A DNA stretch of 64,000 nt from contig NC_092335.1 in NCBI RefSeq assembly GCF_046630445.1, forward strand, positions 542,553,001 through 542,617,000, read 5' to 3'. The DNA is from Rutidosis leptorrhynchoides. Lineage: Eukaryota > Streptophyta > Magnoliopsida > Asterales > Asteraceae. The translations under genes were made by a program, and so were the position numbers. The notes below the pieces were generated by a model. That model worked only from the letters and a program-made list of their open reading frames with translations, had not been told where the DNA came from and made no database searches. Positions within the stretch are counted from its first letter, which is position 1. Each line of letters starts with the position of its first letter. This document shows, piece after piece, positions 37,067 to 48,174 of this stretch.

Positions 37067-40000
37067 ATGGCGCGATTGAACCGAATGACGGAACAAGAAA
37101 TCCAGGAACTCATCAATCAACGAGTGAACGACAGAATGTTATGGGTCGAGGCTGCAAGAGGTGCTGCAGTTAATCCAAATCCTCGTGTGGGGTGCACTTA
37201 CAAAACTTTTCAAGCTTGCAAGCCCTCATCATTCAGTGGAACAGAAGGACCAATCGGTTTAACCCGGTGGATAGAAAAGATGGAGACTGTGTTTAAAATC
37301 AGTGGTTGTGTTGAAAAGGACATGACCAAGTATGCATCGTGCACTTTACAAGATAGTGCACTCACGTGGTGGAAAAATTATGTGAAGGCTGTAGGAGGAG
37401 ATGTAGCTTATGATACTCCGTGGGAAGAATTCAAAACAATGTTAATCAACGAATATTGTCCAAGGAACGAGGTTAGGAAGTTGGAATATGAGTTACGAAG
37501 TCTGAAGGTTATTGGTACTGAAATCACCAACTACAATCAGCGATTCATGGAATTAGTTTTGCTATGTCCTGAATTGGTTCCAACCGAAGAACGGAAGATT
37601 GAAATGTACAAAGATGGTTTGCCCAAAAAGGTCAAGGCAAACGTTACAGCATCGAAACCTAAGACAATTCATGAAGATATAACCATGGCAAACGAGCTAA
37701 TGGATCAGGTCATCATGGATAAGAAAGCATCCAATACTGATGTGAAGGTATCAGGTAACAAAAGAAAGTGGAATGGAAATTATGATCGAGGTAACCAACA
37801 ACAATCTTTTAAGAAACAAGAAACCATACAAGGTGCAGGTGGTGGTTCAAGCTTTGGTTACAAAGGACAAAATCCTTTATGCAACCGATGCCACAAACAT
37901 CACTCTGGCTACTGTAATGTGGTATGCAACAAATGTAATCGAAAGGGTCATCTTGCTGAAGATTGTAGGGCTCTCATTACAAATACAAATGGTACCAAGA
38001 CTCCTGCCACCAATGCAAATAGAACTGCTTTGGCTACCATTACTTGTTATGGGTGTGGAAAACAAGGTCACTATAAGAGCCAGTGTCCGAATCCAGAGAA
38101 GAATAATGGATCTGCACGTGGAAGAGCATTTGTTATTAATGCTAGAGAGGCGTGTGAAGACCCGGAGCTTGTTACGGGTACGTTTACCATTAATAACTTA
38201 TCCGCATCTATTATATTTGATACTGGTGCCGATAGAAGTTACGTGAGTAGAGGCTTTTACGCTAAATTGAATTGTTCATCATTACCTCTAGATGCTAAGT
38301 ACATGATTGAGTTAGCTAATGGTAAACTAATTAAAGCCGATAAAATTTGCCGTGATTGTAAAATAAATTTAGCCGGAGAAACATTTAAAATTGACTTAAT
38401 ACCCGTAGAATTAGGAAGTTTTGATGTAATAGTCGGCATGGACTGGATGTCCAAAGTAGGAGCTGAAGTTGTGTGTGCCAAGAAGGCAATTCGCATTCCT
38501 TGTAAGGATAGAATGCCGGTGATGATTTATGGAGAGAAGGGTAACTCAAAGCTAAAACTCATTAGTTATTTGAAAGCTCAAAAGTGCTTGAAGAAAGGGT
38601 GCTATGCTATCTTAGCACATGTTAATAAAGTCGAAAAGAAAGAAAAAGAGAAGTGCATCAACGACGTGCCTGTGGCAAGAGATTTTCCTGAAGTTTTTCC
38701 GGAAGAGTTGCCGGGATTACCTCCATTTAGATCTGTAGAATTTCAAATAGATTTAGTACCAGGAGCCGCACCAGTGGCTCGTGCTCCATATAGACTTGCA
38801 CCGTCCGAGTTAAAAGAACTTCAGAGTCAGTTAAAAGAATTACTGGATCATGGATTCATACGACCAAGTACTTCACCGTGGGGAGCTCCGATTCTATTTG
38901 TTAAAAAGAAAGATGGATCTTTTAGGATGTGTATAGATTATCGTGAATTAAATAAGTTAACTATCAAAAATCGGTATCCACTACCGAGAATTGACGACTT
39001 ATTTGATCAACTCCAGGGATCATGTGTTTATTCGAAAATCGACCTAAGATCGGGCTATCATCAACTACGTGTCAAAGAAGAGGACATTCCGAAAACTGCT
39101 TTTCGGACACGTTATGGTCATTACGAATTTTTGGTCATGCCGTTTGGATTGACGAATGCGCCAGCTGTATTCATGGACCTCATGAATCGAGTTTGTAGTC
39201 CGTATTTAGATAAGTTTGTTATCGTTTTCATTGATGACATTCTTATCTATTCCAAGAGTGAGCAAGAGCATGAGCAGCATTTAAGGTTGATATTAGAGTT
39301 GTTGAGAAAAGAACAGCTATACGCTAAATTTTCTAAGTGTGCTTTCTGGTTGAAAGAAGTGCAATTTCTTGGCCACGTTGTTAGTAGCAAAGGAATTCAG
39401 GTTGATCCAGCAAAAATTGAAGCCATTGAAAAATGGGAGACTCCTAAAACACCAATGCAGATACGCCAATTTTTGGGTTTAGCCGGTTATTATAGAAGGT
39501 TTATTCAAGATTTTTCCCTAATAGCTAAGCCGTTGACAGCATTAACGCAAAAAGGGAAGAAATACGAATGGACCTCGGAGCAGGAGAACGCATTTCAATT
39601 ACTGAAGAAGAAGTTAACTACGGCGCCTATTTTATCGTTACCTGAAGGGAACGATAATTTTGAAATATATTGTGACGCTTCGCGACAAGGTTTTGGTTGT
39701 GTTCTTATGCAATGAAAGAAAGTTATTGCATACGCATCTCGACAATTGAAGATTCACGAGCGGAATTATACGACGCATGATCTAGAACTGGGAGCAGTCG
39801 TGTTTGCGTTAAAGATATGGAGACACTACTTATATGGGGTTAGATGCACTGTGTTTACTGATCATAAAAGTCTTCAACATATTTTTGATCAGAAACAGCT
39901 GAACATGAGGCAACGTAGGTGGGTCGAGTTAATAAACGACTATGATTGTGAAATTCGTTATCATCCCGGGAAAGCGAATGTGGTGGCTGACGCACTAAGC

Positions 40001-41497
40001 AGAAAGGAACGAGAACCAATTCGAGTACGAGCGATGAACATAAAAATTCGCATGAATCTCAACTCACAAATCAAAGAAGTTCAACGAGAAGCACTTACTA
40101 AAGAAAATATAGGAAATGAAATAATGAAGAAGTATGAGAAGCAACTCGTTATACGGGAAGATGGAATTCGATATTTTGCAAACCGTATTTGGGTACCGAA
40201 GTTGGGTGGATTAAGGAAGTTGATATTGAACGAGGCACATAAGACAAGATACTCGATACATCCTGGAGTTGGAAAGATGTATCAAGATCTTAAGACACAT
40301 TATTGGTGGCCTAACTTAAAGACAGACGTTGCAACATATGTTGGGGAGTGTTTAACTTGTTCCAAGGTCAAGGCAGAACACCAGAAACCATCAGGGTTAC
40401 TTCAACAACCAGAAATCCCAGAATGGAAATGGGATGGTATTACCATGGATTTCATCACGAAGTTACCAAAGACTGCCTGGGGATACGACACCATTTGGGT
40501 GATTGTTGATCGTCTTACCAAATCTGCCCATTTCTTGCCTATAAAGGAAACGGATAGAATGGAGAAACTATTACGATTGTATATAAAGGAAATTGTTTCA
40601 AGGCATGGAATACCTATTTCCATTATATCCGATCGTGATAGTAGATTTACCTCAAAGTTCTGGCAATCACTGCAGGAGGCACTAGGAACTCGTTTAGATA
40701 TGAGTACCGCATATCATCCGCAAACCGACGGGCAGAGTGAAAGAACGATTCAGACTCTTGAAGACATGCTCAGGGCATGTGTGATCGATTTTGGAAACGG
40801 ATGGGATAAGTATCTACCGTTAGCAGAATTTTCGTATAATAATAGTTATCATGCAAGCATTAAAGCTGCACCATTCGAAGCATTGTATGGAAGGAAGTGT
40901 AGATCTCCTATCTGTTGGAATGAAGTAGGAGATCGACAATTAACTGGTCCCGAGATCATACACGAAACGACTGAGAAGATAGTACAAATCAAGGAGAGAT
41001 TGAAAACAGCCCGAAGTCGCCAAAAGAGCTACGCCGATGTCCGAAGGAAACCATTAGAGTTTCAGATTGGGGACATGGTTATGCTAAAGGTGTCACCTTG
41101 GAAAGGTGTAATACGTTTCGGTAAAAGAGGTAAACTGAACCCAAGATATGTAGACCCGTTCAAGATCATCGAACGCATTGGACCGGTAGCTTATCGACTC
41201 GAGTTACCGCAACAACTCGCCGGAGTACACAATACCTTTCACGTCTCAAACCTTAAGAAGTGTCTTGCAAAGGAAGACCTCACCATTCCTCTTGAAGAAA
41301 TCCATGTCGATGAGAAACTACAATTCATCGAAGAACCAATCGAAATCATGGATCGTGAAGTTAAACAGCTCAAGCAGAGCAACATACCAATCGTTAAGGT
41401 TCGTTGGAATGCTCGAAGAGGTCCTGAGTTTACTTGGGAACGAGAGGATCAGATGAAACAAAAGTATCCACACTTGTTTCTCGATGACGCAAAATAG
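37067..41497 (+). CDS. gag-pol polyprotein of element F, one in-frame TGA at 39713-39715
   Basis: ATG at 37067 (AATATGGCGCG) opens a 1477-codon frame broken only by TGA at 39713. Domains by approximate residue: gag core 50-200; a Cys/His cluster near 272; CCHC knuckles at about 287 ([14 protein letters not shown]) and 327 ([14 protein letters not shown]); protease DTGA at about 385; RT with [13 protein letters not shown] and active-site FIDD near 722; RNase H from about 868. After the stop the same frame carries the rest of RNase H, the integrase HHCC (HPGVGKMYQ ... CLTCSKVK), catalytic D, D, E (MDFITK, SDRDSRF, DGQSERT) and a C-terminal [16 protein letters not shown] tail. The stop falls where relatives have an Arg or similar codon (LMQ[14 protein letters not shown]), so a CGA to TGA change is likely. 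The copy lacks an uninterrupted integrase unless the stop is read through. Confidence 0.93.
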
Positions 41498-41508
41498 GTA
41501 CAATTTTA

Positions 41509-41544
41509 AAATTTCGGGACGAAATTTATTTAACGGGTAGGTAC
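41509..41544 (+). other. Polypurine tract region of element F
   Basis: AAATTTCGGGACGAAATTTATT then TTAACGGGTAGGTAC directly before the 3' LTR, starting soon after the gag-pol stop. The true plus-strand primer within it is not determined. Confidence 0.75.
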
Positions 41545-44253
41545 TGTAACGACCCGCACTTTTCCGATCGTTCTATACTTATGAGATTAATATTTACATA
41601 AATTAAACCTTACCAACATGATAAGCAATCCAAATTGTTGAGACTTATGTTTTTGAAAAGAGTTTTACACAACGTTTGACCGTCTAGTTTGACCGATGAT
41701 ATCACGAACTATACAATATATGATAATTATACATACATATTTAACATGATCTAAGGATGTTTTAATATCTCATTTTGTATTAATAACAAAAAGTCATAAG
41801 TATATTTTGAAACTACTAACTTAAGTTTTCAAAACAATAACCTACGTAACGTTATTCGACATAAATACTGATGATTTATAATGTTTATACATATATCGTA
41901 TAAGTAATGTATTTAATCATTTTTAAAGGGCTTTTATACATAAAACAATATAAGTATATTTACAAAAGATAGTTATATTTGAATTCTCGTTCCGTTTCCT
42001 CAATAATCCTATACGTATATCTAGGGTACTATACACAGCTTCTAGAAGTATTTACTATTGGTATATACCAATAGAAATCTTCAATTATTGGAATAATATG
42101 TCATTCATGACATAATAAATTTTAACTTATCTTAGATATTTTCACTAAAAACCAAATTTTCAAGCCTATAAATAAGCACCATTTCTAACTCATTTTTACA
42201 CATTCATTTTCCAAATTTTACTTCCAATTTTCACACACACTTGCAAGAACTCTCTCAACTTTAATTTTACTACTTCTTTCCAGCAACTTTACATTTTAAA
42301 CTTGAGGTAAAAACTCTACTTCAACTCTTTTTCAATTCATATATTTAAAGCTATATATATAAGAGTTTATAAACTAGAACATAGTTTGAATGATTTCAAA
42401 CTTGTTCGCAAACTAAATAGATCCTTCTAACTTAACTTTTAAAATACTTCAAGACCTGTAACATATCTTAATTATATGCTAACTTAACAAGGTATAACTT
42501 GGTTTTTCAAAGAACATCTTAAAAACTGAATTTACGACGTCGGAGTGCAACCGGGGGCTGTTTTGGGTTGGATAATTAAAAACCATCTTAAACTTTGAAT
42601 TGGAGGTTTATTTTCTGGAAAAATGATTTTTACTATGAATATGATAACACATAAAAATTTCATGATTTAACTCAAAGTATAAGTATTTTTAGAAAAATAA
42701 TCATTTGAGGTTGTTTACATGATGGAAAATGATTAACTTCATAAGTTTCACTAAAGTTTGACCTATTCCGTGTGATTTTGAATACAAACTAAGGTATTTA
42801 CAGTTCATAGTCTTAAAGAGGGACTCGATCCAAGGAGATGGCAAGTTGAATCAACGAAAACGGAGTTGTAACGAAGAAACTATGACCGAAACAAAATCGG
42901 ATATCCAAGACTAGTTTAGCCACGAAAATAATTGGGAAAAAATTAAATAAATCACATCTTTTTAAGTTAACATGATATTTTATATATATGTACTTATAAT
43001 TCAATTTTATATGGTTCAGGATCACCCGTAAACAACACGAGAAGATTAATCATAAGATCCCATGATTGTACGCAACACGTCATTTGACAACACCGGTACT
43101 TTATGTACGCAACACGTCATTTGACAACACCGGTACCATGGGTCAAGATTAATCTCGACCAATACATATACGATGGGGTTTTATTTATTTCGTTGGGGGT
43201 TTTATTTATTTCATTGCGGGTATATTAAACATCTAAAAATGAACCATTAAAATTGAATTACTAACAACGAACTGCTAACTACGGACTAAGGAATTATTCA
43301 AAGTATTAAAAGTATAACAAGTATATATATGTGACGTTTGTTTAAAAAGAAAAGGTATTGATATATTATATATGGATAGGTTCGTGATATCAACCGGAGA
43401 CCAAGTCAAATTATATATATATCTTCAAGACGAAAGTGAGTATATAGTCCCACTTTTAAACTCTAAATATTTCGGGATGAGAATACATGTATTTTATGTT
43501 TTACGTTATGGACACAAGTAACTGAAAAATATATTCTACGTTGAGTTGTACCACTGGCATACTTCCCTGTAGCTTGGTAACTGTTATTTACAGCGGTATT
43601 GTAAACGCGAATCCTGTTGATAGATCTATCGGGCCTGACAACCCCAACCGGACTGGACGACCAGTATTCAACGGTTGCACAGTACTTCGTTTTGTGACTA
43701 CACTTGGTACGGTGTAGTAAGATTTCATATTAAAGGGAATATGCGACGTGATTAAATGTTAAGTATGGTTACCAAGTGCTCAACCACTTAGAATATTTTT
43801 ATTAAACTGTTTATATACGAAATCTTGTGGTCTATATATATATATTGCTGCCGGCATTAAACCTATATCTCACCAACTTTATGTTGACCTTTTAAAACAT
43901 GTCTATTCTCAGGTGATTACTAAAGCTTCCGCTGCATTATGTTGAATTTGAGCAGGATCTTGCGTACGCATATTTGTGTCAAAAATAAAACTGCATACCC
44001 AAGGATTTGTGTTGTAAAATATGCTCGAAATCGTGTTGTTATCATTATATGTAAAGTTTGTAAGTCGAAGATTATCGCTAAACGATAATCATCTTTTTAT
44101 TGTCTAAAGCTTGTAACAAAAATAATGGTTATGGTTTGTAATGTATAATATATGCAGTTTCTCTTTTAAAAATGTCGCATATAGAGGTCAATACCTCGCA
44201 ATGAAATCATACGTTATCTAACACGTTCTTATGGTTAAGGACGGGTTATGACA
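41545..44253 (+). repeat. 3' LTR of element F
   Basis: 2709 bp, same ends as the 5' LTR. The seven differences I see all lie in its first half (near 41638, 41993, 42264, 42454, 42518, 42767 and 42841). Confidence 0.97.
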
Positions 44254-44578
44254 TTTAGGGTTTGGTGTTTTGGGTTTATTCCATAAACCCAAAACGCCAA
44301 ACCCTAAACCCTAAACCCTAAACTCTAAACTCTAAATCGGGCTAAATTTTACTTCACAAAACATGAAGAAAAAAAAAGGTCAACATTCTTCACGAACAAT
44401 ATTATTTTGAATGTTATTTTAGTCGATCGTTTTTCCGCCTAAATAATAACATTCATCACGAAGTGTCTTTTCTAAATGTTCATATTTTCGTGTGATCTTA
44501 ATGCCGGAAAAAAGAATTCAAAAAAAAAAACGAAAAAAATTGCTTCCCCCCCCCCCGCTTGGTTACTTCCCCATTGAT

Positions 44579-44580
<2 letters not shown>
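44254..44580. mobile_element. Telomere-motif foldback MITE, copy 1, right arm
   Basis: It begins with the target duplication TTTAG, then GGTTTGGTGTTTTGGG, its inverted repeat, AAACCCTAAACCC units and an arm ending GCTTCCCCCC...CGCTTGGTTACTTCC. It matches the left arm of copy 2 (46899-47190) in reverse. With the left arm at 32932-33294 it rebuilds an element of about 685 bp, close to the 692 bp of copy 2. Confidence 0.8.

Positions 44581-44618
<38 letters not shown>
44581..44618. repeat. (TA)n(TG)n microsatellite
   Basis: TATATATA followed by about 14 TG units, between two foldback elements. Confidence 0.95.
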
Positions 44619-44620
<2 letters not shown>

Positions 44621-44860
44621 GAGATCCAGAGAGAATAAGGGTGGGAGAGAACCCATAGAACTCACAGATTGAACTCAATATGCACACAGATTGAGCTTAA
44701 TCTGCACTCAGATTGGCTCAATTTACACCCAGATTGGCTCAATCTGCACATAGATTGAGCTCAATCTGCACACATATTGAGCTCAATCTCTATCACTGAT
44801 TGAGTTTAATGTGTGAGTTCTCTGAGTTCTCTCGAACCCTTGGTTCTCTCTGGATCCTAT
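44619..44860. mobile_element. Foldback MITE with ATTGAGCTCAAT array
   Basis: The inverted ends are GATCCAGAGAGAAT... and, in reverse from the right, GATCCAGAGAGAACCAAGG. The interior is an array of about 20-bp units around CAGATTGAGCTCAATCTGCAC, each nearly palindromic. TG/TA microsatellites flank both sides (44581-44618, 44861-44881). I do not recognise the family. Confidence 0.7.
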
Positions 44861-44881
44861 ATATATATGTGTGTGTGTGTG

Positions 44882-46254
44882 AATAAATATATTTGACCCT
44901 TTGAATTTTAAAAGGTATTTGAATTTACATTTTGAAAGTTGATTATGCGTTTAAGATAATTAGAATCAAATAATCAACTATATCAAAAGATGTTATAAAT
45001 TAGTATTGTTTAGATTTGATTATACTCTTTGAAAATATAATAATTTTTGAAGTGTTTGGTAAACTTGATTATTTGTTAAATTATCAAGTAATACATAATA
45101 ATCTAATAATCACGTTTTGTTGCACTTAGGGGTGACCTGATTTTTCATATTCACGTTTTGGTCTCTGAAATCGTAATTAATTATTTTTTCTATTTCACGT
45201 GGCAAACTCTAGAAACTGATTGTTTACGATTTTAAAAAGTGATAATCAAATAATCAAGTTTTAAATGAAAAGATAAGTATGAAAAATACGTTTTAATATG
45301 AAAAATTAAAACTTTCAATAAATGCTTAAACGTGGCCCTATGTGGTACTTGGCATTCTCCAAAAACAAAGTAAAACATAGTAAAATAATAATTATAGAAG
45401 GTTAAGTTTTGCATTAGTAATAATTTCTTTTAAGATTGAAAAACAAAGTAAAACACTTAAGTGTTGTTTGATTTTAAAATGTTTTTGTGTGAAGATCTGC
45501 AGACCATGTCTATAAAGAAGATGTAACATAAAAATCTTGAATAGCAAAACTGTTTGTTTTTATATATGCAATATAACGTACTCATGTATGTACCACTTAA
45601 ACACATAATTTTGAGTCGTTGAGGTTGTAGAAAAAATAAAACATTATTTTATCTTATGATTTCAGAAAAACTAATAGTCGGCAGTAAAAATGTATGCGGA
45701 CGCAGAGACATAAAAAATAAAAAATATGAAAATTGAAAAACAAACAACAGCTTATCGTAGAAACAAATTTTTTTTTCCCGAAAAACAAAAGCAGTTTAAA
45801 TAAAACTAAGAAGGAAGAAAGTACGTATCGTATTTTCAATATAGACCAAAAATCACTTTACTTAGCATGTGAAAATATATGAATAAATTTATAAAATAAC
45901 AATGCTAACTATATCTGTATATGATTAAGTTCACTATATACAGAAATTAAAGTCAACTTATGTCTTATTATAATAAAATAACGAAAATCATATAACAAAA
46001 GCACCTTCATCGAAAAATGAAAGATACCAAACACTATACAACCAAAACAAACCGACTAAGCTCTAGATTAAAAAACAAAACTCCTAAAAATAACGAGCAA
46101 TCGCTATCTACAATTGAGTCTAACCAGGACCAAAACAAACTAAACGAGTGAACCCCTCTAAATAGACTTTGGTCTTTTGATAAGTCTGAAACTAAAACAC
46201 AAATAGACTTTGGTCGTTTGATAAGTCTGAAACGACAATAAATTACAAAACACC
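44882..46254. other. AT-rich intergenic sequence without recognised features
   Basis: About 1.4 kb on both strands with only short chance frames. A segment near 45450-45770 has AAGTGTTGTTTG-like and CAAACAACAGC-like ends of opposite sense that might be a decayed MITE, but the match is too weak to call. Confidence 0.4.
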
Positions 46255-46718
46255 CCTCTAAATTATGTTCAAAGTGCAAAATTTTTAGGGGTAAAAAATG
46301 TAAAAAAACTATTTTATTAAAAAAACTTAAACAAACTCCATCAAAATTTTTAATGGGCCGTATCTTCCCGCTCGCCAAGAGTTACATTTCTCCGACACTA
46401 CCGTTTAACTCGAAATAATTTCACAAACGCAGCGCAACTAACTACACGCGAAACAAACACGTTCTAAAAAAGGTTAAACATTTCGAGCTATCTGTCGTAC
46501 ATATGCATACACGTATGATAAACAACCCAAACTAATTATAGCATATCGATGGTTCCGTCCCCCTTTTTTACGCAAACACCCCTCTAGGTACTACTCACGT
46601 ATATCCAAACACACCAGCAACAATGCGTTTTTAATTCTGTAAATACATAACGCTACGTTAAATATGAATATGTAATTCGAAAGATTCTGTCGCATCGCGC
46701 GGGCCGATTTATCTCTAG
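46255..46718 (+). mobile_element. Helitron-like non-autonomous element, 3' part (5' end unresolved)
   Basis: It ends with a short hairpin (CGC-ATC-GCG, 46691-46699) and then CTAG at 46715-46718 before T, the Helitron 3' signature. Internal phrases such as AATGGGCCGTATCTTCCCGC, CTCGAAATAATTTCACAAACGC and CTACACGCGAAAC recur in altered form in the element at 50499-51234. The two are diverged members of one family. The start is placed only where this similarity fades. Confidence 0.55.
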
Positions 46719-46802
46719 TTCTGTTCTAAAAGAAAATAAAAAGTTAGTGGACCATAATTAATGTTACTTACTTATACATAACATGATAAACCAAAAATGT
46801 AA

Positions 46803-46803
<1 letters not shown>

Positions 46804-46898
<95 letters not shown>
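46804..46898. repeat. (AT)n microsatellite
   Basis: Pure AT run of about 95 bp, left flank of foldback copy 2. Confidence 0.98.
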
Positions 46899-46900
<2 letters not shown>

Positions 46901-47587
46901 GCAGGATCAATGGGGAAGTAATCAATCGGGGGGAAGCGGGGGGAAGCAAAAATAATTTTTTTTCGTTTTTTTTGGAATTTTTTTCCCGGCATCAAGATCA
47001 CACGAAAATATGAACATTTAGAAGAGACACTTCGTGATGAATGTTATTATTTAGGTGGGAAAACGATCGACAAAAATAACATTCAAGATAATATTGTTCG
47101 TGAAGAATATGAACGTTTTTTTCTTCATGTTTTGTGAAGTAAAATTTAGCCCGATTTAGAGTTTAGGGTTTAGGGTTTGGTGTTTTGGGTTTATTCCATA
47201 AACCCAAAACACCAAACCCTAAACCCTAAACCTTAAACTCTAAACCGTTCGTGTTAAAAACTCAATCTAAATCCTAAATCTAAACCCTAAACCCTAAATT
47301 TCTAAACCATAATATCTAAACCCTATAAACCCTATTACCCTAATATCTAAACCCCAATAGCTAAAACCTCAATATACGCCCGAAAAATACGATAATTGTT
47401 ATATATTACTTCTTCGAGCGTTTTCCCGCTAAAATAAAAACATTTATCACAAAGTGTCTCTACTAAATGTTCATATTTTCATCTCATCTATAATGTTTGT
47501 GAACAAAGTTTTTTCAAAAAACGAAAAAAAAAAATATTTTGCTTCCCCCCGCTTCCCCCCGATTGGTTACTTCCATCTTGATCCTAC

Positions 47588-47590
<3 letters not shown>
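46899..47590. mobile_element. Telomere-motif foldback MITE, copy 2, uninterrupted
   Basis: 692 bp between two TA microsatellites. The terminal inverted repeats of about 50 bp read GGAAGTAAYCAATCGGGG and GGAAGCGGGGGGAAGCAAA. The inner arms are related but not identical. The centre is a perfect 33-bp stem (47161-47193 with 47199-47231) over a 5-base loop TTCCA, built from GTTTAGGG and TTTGGTGTTTTGGG. The right arm carries further AAACCCTAA-type repeats (47210-47360). It lies in the opposite sense to copy 1. No protein is encoded; mobilisation in trans would be required. Confidence 0.85.

Positions 47591-47672
<82 letters not shown>
47591..47672. repeat. (TA)n microsatellite
   Basis: Pure TA run of about 82 bp, right flank of foldback copy 2. 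Confidence 0.98.
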
Positions 47673-47676
<4 letters not shown>

Positions 47677-47721
47677 TAGTGGACCATAATGTTACTTATA
47701 CATAACTTGATAAATCAAAGA

Positions 47722-47893
47722 GGGAGGTGATATTTTCAAACATCTATTTGATAGATCCACATATATTTGTGATTAATTTCCAGTTATACCCTTCAATAAT
47801 TTGAAAATAAAAAATGTGTATAACAAATCATTAAGGGTACTTTAGTGAATTTGTTTGGATCTATCAAAAACAAGTTTGAAAATATCAATTCCC
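47722..47893. mobile_element. 172-bp MITE in the promoter of the XXT gene
   Basis: The ends are GGGAGGTGATATTTTCAAAC and, in reverse from the right, GGGAATTGATATTTTCAAAC. The inverted similarity reaches about 35 bp through TGATAGATCC. Flanks AATCAAAGA and AACCAAAAA agree at 7 of 9 positions, like a Mutator-type 9-bp duplication. The right end is 281 bp before the XXT start codon. Confidence 0.7.
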
Positions 47894-48174
47894 AACCAAA
47901 AATGTTAAGTAAATAATGTCCTAATCATCCCAACCAGGCAATCACTGTCACCATTTTTCTCCCCACCGACATTTCTAAATCTATGTAATCCGATCTCACA
48001 AATTTCATTCCCTCAAATTCAAACCCTAACCCTAAATCCCCCAATTTACCACTTCCAAAATTCACCTCAACTTCCTTGCTTTCCTTCAATATCACCTATA
48101 CAAACCCACAATCTGTTAAAAACTTCATTCAATTCGGCTCCCACCTGGTTCTAGATCCGAATCCGGTTCAGAAG
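47894..48174 (+). promoter_or_regulatory. Proximal promoter and 5' UTR of the XXT gene
   Basis: A pyrimidine-rich leader (TTTTTCTCCCC, CAAACCCTAACCC) runs into the coding region. No convincing TATA box was found and no upstream ATG in good context was noted. The transcription start cannot be placed from sequence alone. Confidence 0.45.

Larger units (their letters stand above)
33295..44253 (+). mobile_element. Young, nearly intact Ty3/gypsy retrotransposon F
   Basis: A 10959-bp element with two 2709-bp LTRs (33295-36003, 41545-44253), exact duplication TTTAG (33290-33294, 44254-44258), an iMet primer site, an extra ORF, gag-pol and a polypurine tract. I count 7 substitutions and no indels between the LTRs (0.26 %). 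At commonly assumed rates (about 1e-8 per site per year) that is of order 0.1 million years. Domain order (protease, RT, RNase H, integrase, then an R-W-N/TWERED tail like a degenerate chromodomain) suggests a chromovirus of the Tekay/Del group; that lineage call is inference. Confidence 0.95.

Noticed and set aside
47161-47360. True telomere or chromosome end
   Set aside because: Only short, interrupted TTTAGGG units arranged as an inverted repeat within a mobile element.
48076-48174. Upstream extension of the XXT frame (33 codons)
   Set aside because: It opens at TTG, not ATG, and lacks family similarity; the conserved N-terminus begins at the ATG at 48175.
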